In this document: positions 9,187 through 18,714 of the stretch, piece after piece
How positions within the stretch are numbered: the first letter of the stretch is position 1
How the letters are laid out: every line of letters begins with the position of its first letter
DNA from: Nitrobacter sp963807355
GTDB taxonomy: Bacteria; Pseudomonadota; Alphaproteobacteria; Rhizobiales; Xanthobacteraceae
Reading direction: 5' to 3'
Assembly (NCBI GenBank): GCA_963807355.1
Contig: CAWEBX010000023.1
Location: 1 to 64,000, forward strand
DNA: 64,000 nucleotides
The notes under the pieces: generated by a model
The model's input: only the letters and a program-made list of their open reading frames with translations
Told to the model about the DNA's origin: nothing
Database searches by the model: none
Position numbers and translations under genes: made by a program

Positions 9187-9897
9187 CGGACCCGATCAGA
9201 TCTCCGGACGCCCTCTCGTTGTTTTTTCCGATGTACAACGAAGAGGGGAACATCGAACACGCTGTCACGTCCGCGGTCGCAGTGCTCGCGGGCGTGACCG
9301 ATTGCTATGAGGTGATTGTCGTCGACGACGGTGGTCGCGACCGGACGGCAGCGATCGCCCATCGTCTGGCCGCCGAGAATCCGCGCGTGCGCGTCGTTCA
9401 CCATCCAGTCAATCGCGGGTATGGCGCCGCGCTCCGCAGCGGCTTCGCGGCGGCGCGCTACCCGCTCGTCGTCCTTGCCGATGGCGACAACCAGTTCGAC
9501 CTCGGCGAACTGTCCGTGCTGCTCCGGGGACTTGGCACGTTCGATATCGTGAGCGGCTACCGCATCGCACGGCACGACCCTGTCGTCCGGAGGTTGTACG
9601 CATTCATGTACAACCGTCTGGCCAGATTCCTCTTCGATATCCCGGTGCGAGATGTCAATTGCGGCTTCAAGGTGTACCGCCGCGATCTGCTCGAACGGCT
9701 GCTTCCGCAGCTTCGCAGGTACTGGCGCGTTGATCAACGTCGAGATGCTGGCGCGCGCGCGGAAGCTTGGCGCGACGGTGACGGAGGTCGGGGTCCATCA
9801 CTATCCTCGCGAGACCGGCCAGCCGACCGGTGGAAACCCTCGCGTGATTGTTCGCGCCTTTCGAGAACTGCTGGAGCTGTGGCGTGAGCTTCGCTGA
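9184..9897 (+). CDS. Family 2 glycosyltransferase, dolichol-phosphate mannosyltransferase-like (one frameshift)
   Basis: GT-A motifs are clear: LFFPMYNEEGNIEHAV, YEVIVVDDGGRDRTA, and LVVLADGDNQFDL carrying the metal-binding DxD. VRDVNCGFKVYRRDLLERL follows, as in DPM1/GtrB-like enzymes. After LLPQLR the frame fails; the neighbouring frame supplies STGALINVEMLARARKLGA and ends at 9897, so one indel lies near 9715. No ATG precedes the conserved start in this frame; a CTG near 9184 or a TTG near 9220 are candidates. It lacks C-terminal membrane helices, which may be provided by the next protein, whose GTG overlaps its end. Confidence 0.8.
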
Positions 9898-11371
9898 TTC
9901 GCCCGCGGACCTGGAAGGTCCGCGCCGCCGTGGGGGTCCGCGCCGCTCGAGGCTCATAGCGTGGGCCGTCACCGTGATCATGGCCGCGACTGTCTGCTAC
10001 AGCGTCCTGGGGATTCCGCTGCAGGTCACCGACAGTCTCGTGCCGCTGCTCGACGCGCAGCGCATCCCCTCGGTAGTCGCCGCGTTCGCCGCCGGCGCCA
10101 CCGACGCCGGTTATTTCCGTCCGCTGCGCGCGGCGCAGATCCAGGCGCTCCTCGAGTTCTCACACGGTCATTACTTTCTCGCGTTCAAAGGTTTTCAGGC
10201 GGCGATGGTGATCGTCGTGTTCGCGTTGTTCCTGCTCGCACTCGAGGTCAATTCGCGAGCCCGCGTAGCCGCGCTGCTCTTTGCGTTGACGGTCTTGATG
10301 GGGCTGCACACGTTCAGGGGAACGGTGTGGGAGGCCTATCCAGTCAACCACTCGCTCGAGGTCGTTGCGTTCTGTTTGCTGGCACTGGTGTTGTCCCGCT
10401 CGAAAGGCGGAAGGTGGGTCGACATCGCGGCGTCGTTGACGTTTCTTGCGGCGGCATTCACGGTGGAATCCGGGCTGCTGGTCTGGGTCGTGATCGTCGC
10501 GGCCCGGCTGACAGGCGCCCGCGGCATCTCGCGCCGTGCCCTCCTCGTCGTGACACTTCTCGCGGCTGGGTACCTGGCCTTGCGTTTCGGATATCTGCGC
10601 ACCGGCGTTCCCGCCTTGTCGGAGCGCAGCTCGGGCTTCGGCCTGCGGCAAGTGGGTCCCGACGAGCTCCAGCGCCGCTTTGGCGCGTGGCCGTACGGCT
10701 TCTACGCGTACAACGTCGTCTCGTCGATCCTGACGGTGTTGTTCTCGGAACCTCGCGCAGGCATCTGGACGATCCCGGCGGAGATCGCGCGTGGAAGGAT
10801 CGCCGCCGGCACGATCGTCAACGTCGTGTCGTCAATCGTGACGACTGCGGCGATTGGATCGTTTGTCGCAACCCGCGCCCGGCTGTGGCGGCGTCTACCC
10901 CTCGAGCGGGATGACCAGCTCGTATTCGTCTCCCTTGCCGTGATTGCCGCCAACGCGGTCATCAGCTATGGCTACACCAAGGACGAAATCATGGGTCCTG
11001 CCGGGGTGTTCTACGCGCTCGCCGCATTTGTTGCTGTGGCGTTCCTTCTTCGCAGTTCCGGTGCGGACACCCAGCGCGGCACCGACTCTGTGGGTCCGCG
11101 AAAGCAGATGGCTGCACTCGCGCTCGTCCTGGCGGTCGCCTCCTCCGGGTGGCTCGTGCGGACCGCGGGGCTTCACTATCAGATGAATCTGATGACGTTC
11201 TATGACCGGAACGAGTGGGTGTTTGTGGATGACTGGCTGGTGAAACAGCAATCGTCTCCCACAACCGGTGCCGGCAGAGCGCTCGTGCAGCAGCTGCGCG
11301 AGGACGCGCTTGAACACACGACCGTGAATCCGTACCTCCTTTCGCCTCGACTCGATCAATGGTTCCGATGA
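9884..11371 (+). CDS. Polytopic membrane protein, unknown function
   Basis: The start GTG 9884 (MSFADSPADLEG) overlaps the glycosyltransferase stop by 14 bases. The 495-residue product has about ten hydrophobic segments, beginning with LIAWAVTVIMAATVCYSVLG and separated by short Arg-rich loops, and a soluble C-terminal tail. I do not recognise a family. The position after a polyprenyl-phosphate type glycosyltransferase suggests a sugar-transferring (GT-C-like) or flippase role, but no acidic motif typical of GT-C enzymes is evident. Confidence 0.7.
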   Translation: MSFADSPADLEGPRRRGGPRRSRLIAWAVTVIMAATVCYSVLGIPLQVTDSLVPLLDAQRIPSVVAAFAAGATDAGYFRPLRAAQIQALLEFSHGHYFLAFKGFQAAMVIVVFALFLLALEVNSRARVAALLFALTVLMGLHTFRGTVWEAYPVNHSLEVVAFCLLALVLSRSKGGRWVDIAASLTFLAAAFTVESGLLVWVVIVAARLTGARGISRRALLVVTLLAAGYLALRFGYLRTGVPALSERSSGFGLRQVGPDELQRRFGAWPYGFYAYNVVSSILTVLFSEPRAGIWTIPAEIARGRIAAGTIVNVVSSIVTTAAIGSFVATRARLWRRLPLERDDQLVFVSLAVIAANAVISYGYTKDEIMGPAGVFYALAAFVAVAFLLRSSGADTQRGTDSVGPRKQMAALALVLAVASSGWLVRTAGLHYQMNLMTFYDRNEWVFVDDWLVKQQSSPTTGAGRALVQQLREDALEHTTVNPYLLSPRLDQWFR

Positions 11372-11832
11372 AGCGGTCGCCTGCCGAATGGTTCCTGCTC
11401 GCCGTCGCGATTCCTCCGGCGGTGTGGGTTGTGTTCTGCGTCGTGTGGCTGGCCGCCGCGGCCGTCGGACTTCCTCGCGGCTTTGATGGCCGGACGATGA
11501 CGTTGTCGGAAGCGACGGCAGTTGCGAGTTACGCGGATGCCGCGCGGCTGCTTCGCAGCGGAGTCGATCCGAACGCGCCATCGCGCCTTCGCGCCGGCAT
11601 TATTCGCAACCGCGAGAGCACGATGACGCCGCTCGAAGCGGCGACGGGCGCGATTCGAACCGGTCCGGTCCAGATGCTGGTCGAACATGGTGCGATGATC
11701 GACGCGCGCAATTACTCCGTGCTGTGGTGCGGAGCGGTGGCGCGGCGGAACAACGACATGCTGCGGTTCCTGGAATCGCGGCGGCTCAACCAGTCGACGA
11801 TTGACTGCACGGCCGTTCGAGCGCTGTGGTAG
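11368..11832 (+). CDS. Membrane-anchored ankyrin-like repeat protein
   Basis: ATG 11368 overlaps the preceding stop as ATGA. One N-terminal helix (WFLLAVAIPPAVWVVFCVVW) is followed by ankyrin-like units: ADAARLLRSGVDPNAP, TPLEAATGAIRTGPVQMLVE with HGAMIDARNYSVLW, and NDMLRFLESRRL. The product is 154 residues. It probably mediates protein contacts at the membrane with the upstream membrane protein; nothing in the sequence suggests catalysis. Confidence 0.65.
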   Translation: MKRSPAEWFLLAVAIPPAVWVVFCVVWLAAAAVGLPRGFDGRTMTLSEATAVASYADAARLLRSGVDPNAPSRLRAGIIRNRESTMTPLEAATGAIRTGPVQMLVEHGAMIDARNYSVLWCGAVARRNNDMLRFLESRRLNQSTIDCTAVRALW

Positions 11833-11880
11833 AAGCAGAAGCCGTCATCGAATGGAATTGACTCGGAAGGGGTCCCTGAA

Positions 11881-13078
11881 ATGCCGCAGATATACGACGC
11901 GATTATCGTAGGCGCGCGCTGCGCGGGTTCGCCGCTGGCGATGCTACTGGCTCGAAAAGGTTACCGAGTGCTCGTGGTGGATCGCGCGACGTTCCCGAGC
12001 GACACGGTATCGACTCACGTGGTGCAGCCGCTCGCGGTCGCCGCACTCAGGCGGTGGGGACTTCTCAATCGCCTTACGGCGACCGGCTGTCCGCCCATTC
12101 AGACGTACACCTACGATTTCGGTCCTGTTACGCTCTCCGGAACGCCCGGCACGAAAGAGTCTCCGATCGCGTACTGCCCGCGCCGCACCGTCCTGGATAA
12201 GTTGCTTGTCGACGCGGCCGCAGAGGCCGGTGCCGAGATTCGCGAAGGTTTCACCGTCGAGGAGATTCTCGTCGAAGACGGACGCGTGGTTGGAATACAA
12301 GGCCGGTCGCCAGGCGGAGCGGCGATTCGCGAGGCAGGCCGGGTCGTCATCGGCGCGGACGGACGATATTCACGCGTCGCGGAGGCCGTCCGGCCCGAAC
12401 GATACAACGAAAAGCCGCCGCTGCTCGCCGCCTACTACACCTATTGGAGCAATCTTCCCGTCGACGATCGATTCGAAACCTACATCCGCCCGTATCGCGG
12501 GTTCGCAGCCGCCCCAACCCACGACGGCTTGACGATGACCGTTGGAGGGTGGCCGTACACGGAGTTCGAAACGAACAAGAGGGATGTGGAGGGCAATTTC
12601 CTGAAGCTGTTCGATCTCGCCCCGGAATTTGCAGATCGTGTGCAGGCGCGCCAGGCGTGAAGCCCCATTTTCGGGCGCTGCCGTCCAGAATTTTTTTCGC
12701 AAGCCGTACGGGCCGGGCTGGACGCTGGTCGGCGACGCCGGGTACAACCGCGACCCGATCACCGCGCAGGGCATCAACGACGCGTTCCGAGATGCTGAAC
12801 GCTGCGCGACCGCGCTGGATGAAACCTTCCGTGGCTCACGTCCGTTTGACGAGGCGATGGGCGATTACCAGCGCAGCCGCGACGAGCATGTGCTCGGGAC
12901 GTACGAGTTCACCTGTCAGCTCGCCACGCTGGAACCGCCGCCGCCGCCGATGCAACAGATGTTCGGCGCGATCCACGGTAACCAGCCGGCCATGGACGCG
13001 TTTGCGCAAATGAATGCCGGAACCATTTCACCGGCGGAGTTTGGTGCGATTGTCGCCGCGGCGCACCGCCCGGCCTGA
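11881..13078 (+). CDS. FAD-dependent monooxygenase / geranylgeranyl-reductase-like flavoprotein (one frameshift)
   Basis: The N terminus has the dinucleotide-binding DAIIVGARCAGSPLAMLLA with the following acidic residue in VLVVDRATFPSD, and VVIGADGRYSRVAEAV. The first frame stops at 12660; the adjacent frame continues with RREAPFSGAAVQNFFRK and carries the second FAD site LVGDAGYNRDPITAQGINDA, so one indel lies near 12,645. The repaired length of about 399 residues is normal for group A flavin monooxygenases. The substrate is unknown. It is preceded by GGAAGGGG and stands convergent to the cytochrome gene. Confidence 0.85.
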
Positions 13079-13107
13079 GCCGCTCGCAGATCTAGAGCGA
13101 TTTCAGG

Positions 13108-13825
13108 TCACTCGAGCAGCGCGCGCTTCTGATCAGGGGCCAGCATCGTGCCGTATGTGTGGCCGGCGTTGCTGTTGCCCGGCTTCGTTACGTCGAACGG
13201 CGTGCCGATCCGTTTCGCTTCAGCGCTCATCGATTCAAAACCGACGCGCGTACCGTCGAAGACGTCGTATCCGCGCCAGAACAGGCGTGGGCGCTTGTCG
13301 ACGGGCTCGAGCAGGTCGGCGAGCGACGGGACCGATCCGTTATGCAGGTACGGCGCCCGGAGCCATAGGCCGTCCAGTGGCACCGATGTGTACCCCTTCG
13401 TGCTGCGGAAGTGCGAGAACTTCCATGGGTGCGCGTTGCCGTAGGCGTTGTACGCGGCAGCGGATGCAGGCGTCCACATCGCGAGTCGATGCGGGTCGGT
13501 GCCCACCTCCGTGGTGTCAATCAGCGTGCCGGTGCGCGCGCCACCGAACGCGTGGCACGAGGCGCACGCGCCCTGGAACACCGAGGCGCCAGCCGCCGCA
13601 AGCGCTGGATCGATCGACAGCGGATATGCCGGCGGCTTCACCGTGCCAATGTAGTTCTGAATGCGTCGCAGACTCGACATCGTGTGCGGATCGGTGCCGT
13701 TCCACCTGCTGTAGTCGCGGTCAACCCATTTCGTCGTCGCGCCATCGCCGATAGCGGACGAGAGCACAACCTCCTGCAGGTTCGTGTTCAACCCGTCCCA
13801 GTGATAGACGTACCCCGCGTGCGCA
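13108..13825 (-). pseudogene. c-type cytochrome, RoxA/MauG-like C-terminal part, cut off by the junction
   Basis: About 238 residues remain, beginning AGYVYHWDGLNTNLQEVVLS. They contain a haem-binding GACASCHAFGG, then SVPLDGLWLRAPYLHNGSVP, a stretch typical of large dihaem cytochromes and RoxA-like proteins. The N-terminal half with signal peptide and first haem is absent. The minus frame stays open to 14,268, but the upstream residues are non-native because that DNA encodes an alphaproteobacterial protein in another frame. The break coincides with the change of gene style. Confidence 0.75.
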
Positions 13826-13835
13826 CATTGCGATG
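13812..13835. other. Junction between two unlike DNA sources
   Basis: Left of this point the minus strand encodes the cytochrome fragment; right of it, in a different frame of the same strand, a hypothetical protein ends abruptly after GIPTKAVHRNV. Both genes are truncated at the same place without IS ends or a tRNA. I infer an assembly chimera or, less likely, an illegitimate recombination point. Confidence 0.7.
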
Positions 13836-14237
13836 AACGGCCTTGGTCGGAATCCCGTCTGTCCCGCCAGGATAGCAATTGAGCAGCGCCTGCTCCAGGC
13901 GATCGCCTTGCGGCGCTTTCCGCTTCTTTCGCTTTCTCGGCAGGTGCTGCGGCGCTGGCTGAATGACAAGAGCAAAGGTGGTTAATTCGATGCGACCATT
14001 CGGTTTGGAAATAACAAGATGATCGGTTCTGGCATCTTCGAGCCACTTGCGGCCGGTGAATGCGCACCACGTCGAAGACCGAACAGGCTCGATACCGCCG
14101 GTGCAGACATCGAATTTGAACGCCTGCCACTGCCCTGACACCAGGCAATCTCGAGTGATGTCGTGGCCAAACTCCTGCAGGACATCCGCAAGGCCGCGAT
14201 AACCAGGCGGAACCACCCATTTCGGACCGGGGTTCAC
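13826..14237 (-). pseudogene. Hypothetical protein of the integrated element, 3' end lost at the junction
   Basis: Begins at GTG 14237, overlapping the integrase stop as GTGA, so it is co-translated with the integrase. The start reads MNPGPKWVVPPGYRGLADV, with a middle HLVISKPNGRIELTTF and a basic KRKKRKAPQGD stretch; native-looking sequence ends at about 13,828. I recognise no domain. Its coupling to the integrase suggests an element-maintenance role, which is inference only. Confidence 0.5.
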
Positions 14238-15410
14238 GAATTGCCCACCTTTGCCGGCCTAGCGGCATTGCCGATCACGGTGCCGACGCGCTCGACTGCA
14301 GCGCGCTGCGAATCATCGAACAGGTGGGCGTAGCGATGCGTCGTAACCGGGTTGCTGTGACCGAGCAGTGCGCCGATCAGTGGCAACGAGGCTCCCCCGC
14401 TCGCCAGTTGGCTAGCGAACGAATGCCGCAGGTCATGAAGCCGCAGCCCGCTGATCCCGGCGGCCTTGCAGATCGTCACCCAATCCTTCTGGATCGCGAC
14501 CCGGTGGCCGGGGGCACTATCGGCCGGGAACACCCATTCGGAATCCGTCCGCGCGCGTATCTCGGCCAGCAGCTGCCGCGCGGGCGCGGACAGCGGCGAG
14601 ACGTGATCGGTGCGCTGCTTGGTGGAGCTTCCCGGCTTGATCCAGATCCCGGCCGTCAGGTCGAGGTCGGCCCACCGCGCGGCCATTGCTTCGCCGCGGC
14701 GGCAGCCGGTCAGCAGCAGCAGGCGAACGATATCGGCCGCCTCGCGGTCTTCGTGGGCCGCCAGCACCTCGGTGAGCCGCGCCAGTTCTTCGCCGCTCAG
14801 ATAGCGCTTGCGCTTGTGTTCCTGATTTCGCTCGACCCCCTTGACCGGGTTGTCCGGCCGCATGCGCCAGCGAATCGCGAGCGAGAACATCTTGCTCGCC
14901 GTCGCGATCACCCGGTTGGCCTGGTACGGATGGCCCGCCTTGGTTATCCGGCGGTGCATGGCGTCGATATCGGACCACGCGACCGCAGCCACCTTCATGC
15001 GCCCCAGCGCAGGGCGGATGTAGAGCCGGACCAGGCGCCGGTAGTCGGATTGCGTCGATTCCCGCTTGCGCGGCAGGTGCTCGGCTTCGAACCGGTCGCA
15101 CAGGTCGTTCACCGTCGCTGCGCCGCGCTCGTCCTCGAGCTCGCCGAGCGGGTCGCCGCCCTGGTCCACGCTCTGCTTGAGGCGCTTGGCCTCGTCACGG
15201 GCCGCAGTGCACTGCCACTCGGTTGCCGAGCCTATCGTGAAGCGCCGCTGCCGCCCTGCCCTGATCCGGTACGTCAGGACGTAGGCTCTTGCCCCGGCCG
15301 CGGTGACACGGGCGCCAAATCCGCCCACATCGGAATCGTAGTGGATCTTGTTGCCGCTGGATCGGCAGGGGCAGCCGCTTGACGATTGCGTCCGTGAGCC
15401 GTTGAGCCAT
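14234..15410 (-). CDS. Tyrosine recombinase / integrase 1 (one frameshift)
   Basis: A phage-type integrase with an N-terminal DUF4102-like start (MAQRLTDAIVKRLPLP from 15410), joined by an indel near 15,360 to the main frame. The catalytic domain shows LLLTGCRRGEAMAARW (first Arg), LRLHDLRHSFAS (His-x-x-Arg) and LGHSNPVTTHRYAHL (His and nucleophile Tyr). It ends 14234. The gene starts about 180 bases left of a tRNA-Lys 3'-end copy (15,587-15,636) and reads away from it, the usual geometry for an island integrated in a tRNA gene. The catalytic residues are intact, so it may be functional if the frameshift is an error. Confidence 0.9.
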
Positions 15411-15586
15411 GATCAGGCTTTCTCCGTGTCCACGCTATGTCCACACCGACAGCGACATGCCGCTTCCGAGGGAAGACACACGGTTTCCTGACTTAGGTCA
15501 ACGGTTTCCAATCACCTCAATCGGTTGTGCTGTGGACATTGAGAAATCGGTGGAGCGTCAAAGGGTTGGCAAATATGCTCTGAAAC

Positions 15587-15636
15587 GACTTTTAATCATG
15601 GGGTCGAGGGTTCGAGTCCCTCCGCGCTCACCAAAA
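15587..15636 (+). repeat. att site 1: 3' part of tRNA-Lys(TTT)
   Basis: Reads as the anticodon loop CTTTTAA, the 3' half of the anticodon stem, the variable loop, a perfect T-arm (GAGGG TTCGAGT CCCTC) and the acceptor CGCGCTCACCA. No 5' half of a tRNA precedes it. It matches att site 2 at 20,435-20,486 apart from a few changes. It is the duplicated core left by site-specific integration, not a complete tRNA gene. Confidence 0.85.
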
Positions 15637-16003
15637 AGAAACCCCACTGCCACATCCGTTTTTTGAATTTCTTCAAAATACCGCTGGCTGAATTCGACCA
15701 AAAAGGCCAATCAGGCAGCAATTCAGCAGCGATTTCGCCCCGACAATAGCACCGCGCCAGCAGCATGCCGCACTGCCCAATCAGAAACCGGCGTTCCGAA
15801 GACCTCACTGCGCAAGGCCGCCAGCACGCCGATGCCGAAGTCGGTTGGACTGGCGGTTTTCCGCAAATTTCTGGCGTGCGTTTCACGAAGCCCTGCGGCC
15901 AGAAATGATAAGCGGCTCGGCCGCTAAGAGTAAGGGCATTCAGCACAGACAGCGCCTGTACCGGCGCATTTCGTCGGTCGCGGATCAAAAAGGAGTTCGC
16001 AAA
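15637..16003. other. Intergenic stretch right of att site 1
   Basis: No supported gene. A minus-strand frame exists across 15,596-15,988 but ends in AEGLEPSTP, the familiar artefact of translating an antisense tRNA 3' end. Small AAGGAG at about 15,990 serves the next gene. Confidence 0.5.
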
Positions 16004-16298
16004 ATGTATCGGCTAATCATCGTCGGCGTGTTGCTCGCCAGTCTGACAACGTGGAACGCCGATGCGCAGACGGTTGTCAGCCCGGAGCGGCCCGACGTTC
16101 GAACAAATCAATGACGCGCGATTGCGCGCATTGGCCGCCACCGTCGTTCAATCGCGACCGGACTACGGCAGCCTTACGGAGGCGGACAGGCGATATCATG
16201 AACAGATCGTTAGACACCGGCAGGTTTGCCTCGAAGAAGCCAGCGCCTTTCCGGGGATGCCGCCGAAAACCGCTCGTCCATCTGCGAGTGCTATGTGA
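16004..16298 (+). CDS. Small secreted hypothetical protein (one frameshift)
   Basis: ATG 16004 follows AAAGGAG. A signal peptide (MYRLIIVGVLLASLTTWNADA) is followed, after a frame change near 16,085, by FEQINDARLRALAATVVQSR, GSLTEADRRYHEQIVRHR and a short tail ending at 16298. The mature protein of about 75 residues is helical and charged. I do not recognise a family. It is the first cargo gene inside the second integrated element. Confidence 0.5.
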
Positions 16299-17513
16299 CA
16301 TATACCCACGTGAGACTGACGAATGGCGAACTCCACACCATGATGGATGGCACGGACATCAATGCCATCACGCCGAGCATCCAATCAAAATACGCACAGC
16401 AGCCAAAACTTGCTTTTCAAATTAAGCATTCTGGCGCGCAACCCATGACAGCGGCACAGAAAATCGCCGCACTTTTGCTCGCCTCCTCACGACCGAAGCC
16501 TGGGTTGGGTCTGCGGCTTTAAGGGCGGCACCTGTCGGAAGGAAACCGGCGACGGACGGACTGGACCCGTGCAGGGCAAGGTCGATGTAATCGTGTATTT
16601 AAAAAGGGTTGGTCCGGATTGGACGGATTTTGCAAAGCTAAGTACGAACACCTGCTATTTTATGAGCACGCACGGCCCCTTATTAGACGGGAAAATACAA
16701 GTCAAGCAGCGGCAGCTCGCCAAGCTGATGGGAAGCCCAAGACATGGCGCGCCATCCAGTACGGCAACCATCTAATCGGCGACGACCCGGATCTTCGCGC
16801 ATGTTCAGTTGCGATTAGGGCGCGTACTCACCATGCCTGCCCGTCGCCGGCGACCTTTGGCGCCTTGCAGGGGGTACCCCGCCTGGTGCGGGCATTGCAT
16901 CTCGGGGTGGCACTGGAAATCGGGTGTGCAGGCCCCCGCCAACGTCGCTCCTGCTACGAAGGCAGCGTTCGCCCTGCCGCGGGGTGGGGCCAACTCTGGA
17001 TGTTGTAGCCGCAGACGTTGGTAGCCTCGCCGTTGGACGAATAGGTCGCAGCCGCATACCCCTGCTTCTCGCAACCATCGGCATCCTCACTTGCTGTGCG
17101 GGGAGGTGGGCTAAACATATCATGACCTCTGCACCGCTGAAGAGAAGGGCCAGCTTGATCCATCATGCCGGCGGTCGCATCGGCTATCGGACTCTGGCTC
17201 GATCTCGACCGACGACGCCATGATCATCCTCCGCGGGCTGCTGCTCGATCGACGGCGGATTTGTTTGGTACATAGCCACCTGGCACCATCATGATGGTCT
17301 TCTTCCGGTTACCACCACCGCAGCATCAGCCCGCTCGCCGTCCGCACCAGATACGGCTCGTCGCGGATCCTAACCGGCCACGACCGATCCACTCGAACAG
17401 GTCGAGTTCCGCTAACGCGGCTTCGAGCCTCCCGCGGGGGTCTGGAACCTTGACCGGGTCAATCCAGGCCAACCGCACCGCGGAGCGCTTTCCTTCGGAA
17501 CGGTATCTGACGC
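16299..17513. other. 1.2 kb of cargo DNA without a supportable gene
   Basis: Short frames occur on both strands but none has a ribosome site, a domain or consistent frame. Pieces that look coding are KTWRAIQYGNHLIGDDPDL (plus, about 16,740) and, on the minus strand at about 17,300-17,500, a stretch reading RLEAALAELDLFEWIGRGR then IRDEPYLVRTASGLMLRWW after a frame change. These look like decayed or frameshifted small genes that I cannot name. Confidence 0.4.
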
Positions 17514-17574
17514 CAAATTGGGGACATCCTCTTATAGAGGACTATTATAAGTGGATGTCCCCAATTTGACCCCC
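17514..17574. repeat. Long near-perfect inverted repeat (hairpin)
   Basis: Arms CAAATTGGGGACATCC (17,514-17,529) and its complement (17,553-17,568) continue inward, after one T:T mismatch, with CTTATA (17,531-17,536) and TATAAG (17,546-17,551), leaving a 9-base loop. The roughly 23-bp stem is far stronger than a usual terminator and lacks a U-tract. It could be a REP-type palindrome or the residue of an IS excision. Confidence 0.75.
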
Positions 17575-17729
17575 TGCGGGGTCTCTACCAGCTTCAGCTT
17601 CACCCGCGAACCAGAGCCCAGCATGCGCAACAGCGGCGCCAGTTCTGGTATCAACGGGGCGAGCTTGTCCGATGATGGCGTCATCGGCGCGCCGACTGCG
17701 GCGCTAACCGGCACCGCAATTCGTCCGGC

Positions 17730-18041
17730 TTAAGGTCTGCGTTTGCGGTAACTTGCAGGGCGGCAACTGCTGGGGGGCGGCGAGGACACAAGGTCGGCCG
17801 CTATCACGTCGCCACCAAGCGGGCCGACGATGGCCTGTACACGATCGAAGAAGGCAAACGCATCGCGGTCCGTGATCGCCCTGACCGTGACCGTGGTGTC
17901 CAGCTTGGTGCCGTCGTGCCAATCCCACTTGAGAACCTCGAAGTCGTAGTCGATCTCGAGCAGTTTCTGGATGAGCTGGACAGTGGGCCGTCCGTTGAGA
18001 GAAAGATGATCTCGGCGGACATTCGTTGAAGCATGTTGCAT
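17730..18041 (-). CDS. Hypothetical small protein
   Basis: ATG 18041 gives 103 residues. The middle, VQLIQKLLEIDYDFEVLKWD, GTKLDTTVTVRAITDRDAF and FFDRVQAIVGPLGGDVIAAD, has the alternation of a compact alpha/beta domain, while the last 20 residues are low-complexity and may lie past a frameshift. Family not recognised. It lies in the cargo of the second element, oriented like integrase 2. Confidence 0.45.
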   Translation of the reverse strand: MQHASTNVRRDHLSLNGRPTVQLIQKLLEIDYDFEVLKWDWHDGTKLDTTVTVRAITDRDAFAFFDRVQAIVGPLGGDVIAADLVSSPPPSSCRPASYRKRRP

Positions 18042-18193
18042 CCTCACGATGTTGGTTGCCGGCTGCCGGCCGGACGCGGTTACAAGCTCGTTGTGCTCAA
18101 CTGGGCGAGTCGAACACGGTGCTGTTGGTGCGGGAAGCGCTGGAAGAACAGGAGATCGGCCTGCGTCGCGGTCAGCGTCGTCCTGCTTCTGCA

Positions 18194-18577
18194 TCAGCCA
18201 GCGCTTAACTCGGGTAGCCGAAGCGTGCTCATTGTGCCGCTGTCCGCGGCTTGTCGTTGCGCTTGAGGCTCGCGCGTGTTCCCCTGTGCACTCAGATGAG
18301 CGTGACGCTTCGCGTGTCCTTCAGCCGTTGGCGCATCGATGAGTTTGCAGGCGTTGCGGCGTTCCTGTTCGGCGTCACGCTTGGCGACAAACCCCAGTAG
18401 CCATTCGATTACTTCGCTCCTGAGAAACAGCGCGACCTTTGGGCCCGTTTTTATAGGAAGCGGGAAACCCAGGTTTCTCTGCTTGTCATGCAGGTCGCTG
18501 CGCGAGCTGACGATCTTAAGTTTTTGGAGATCGCCATAACGCAAGAAGCCCTCGGCGATATCGTCTGCGGTCGCCAT
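18194..18577 (-). CDS. AlpA-like helix-turn-helix regulator / excisionase
   Basis: The N-terminal 60 residues fit the AlpA/MerR-like winged helix of phage and island regulators: AEGFLRYGDLQKLKIVSSR, then FPLPIKTGPKVALFLRSEV and IEWLLGFVAKRD, the region where the family binds DNA. The remaining tail is polar. AlpA-type proteins regulate integrase or act as directionality factors, which suits its position between cargo and integrase 2. TGTGTGAAA-type sites lie just upstream (18,652-18,714). Total 127 residues, longer than the usual 65-90, so the C-terminal part may be a read-through. Confidence 0.7.
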   Translation of the reverse strand: MATADDIAEGFLRYGDLQKLKIVSSRSDLHDKQRNLGFPLPIKTGPKVALFLRSEVIEWLLGFVAKRDAEQERRNACKLIDAPTAEGHAKRHAHLSAQGNTREPQAQRQAADSGTMSTLRLPELSAG

Positions 18578-18651
18578 GTAATCGTTGTCCCATGCCTGTT
18601 CGGGCGCATTCGGAAACGATCAAGAGCTACCTGCAAAAAACCCAACGCATT

Positions 18652-18714
18652 AGTCTGTGTGTGAAGAAATTTTTCGCACACACTGTGTGAAAAAGGCTTC
18701 AATTTCACACACTA
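18652..18714. promoter_or_regulatory. Cluster of TGTGTGAAA-type sites upstream of the AlpA-like gene
   Basis: Three related sites occur in 63 bases: TGTGTGTGAAG (about 18,656), a palindrome TTTTTCGCACACACTGTGTG continuing into AAAAAG (about 18,671-18,696), and TTTCACACACTAT (about 18,703). The centre is a symmetric operator and the outer pair are inverted. Position and symmetry suggest autoregulation or excisionase binding. Confidence 0.5.

Noticed and set aside
15541..15636. Complete tRNA-Lys gene
   Set aside because: Only the 3' part is present; no matching acceptor or D-arm precedes it, so it is an att duplicate.
15596..15988. Minus-strand gene ending in AEGLEPSTP
   Set aside because: The ending is produced by translating the complement of a tRNA 3' end, a well-known annotation artefact; the same occurs at 20,444-20,629.
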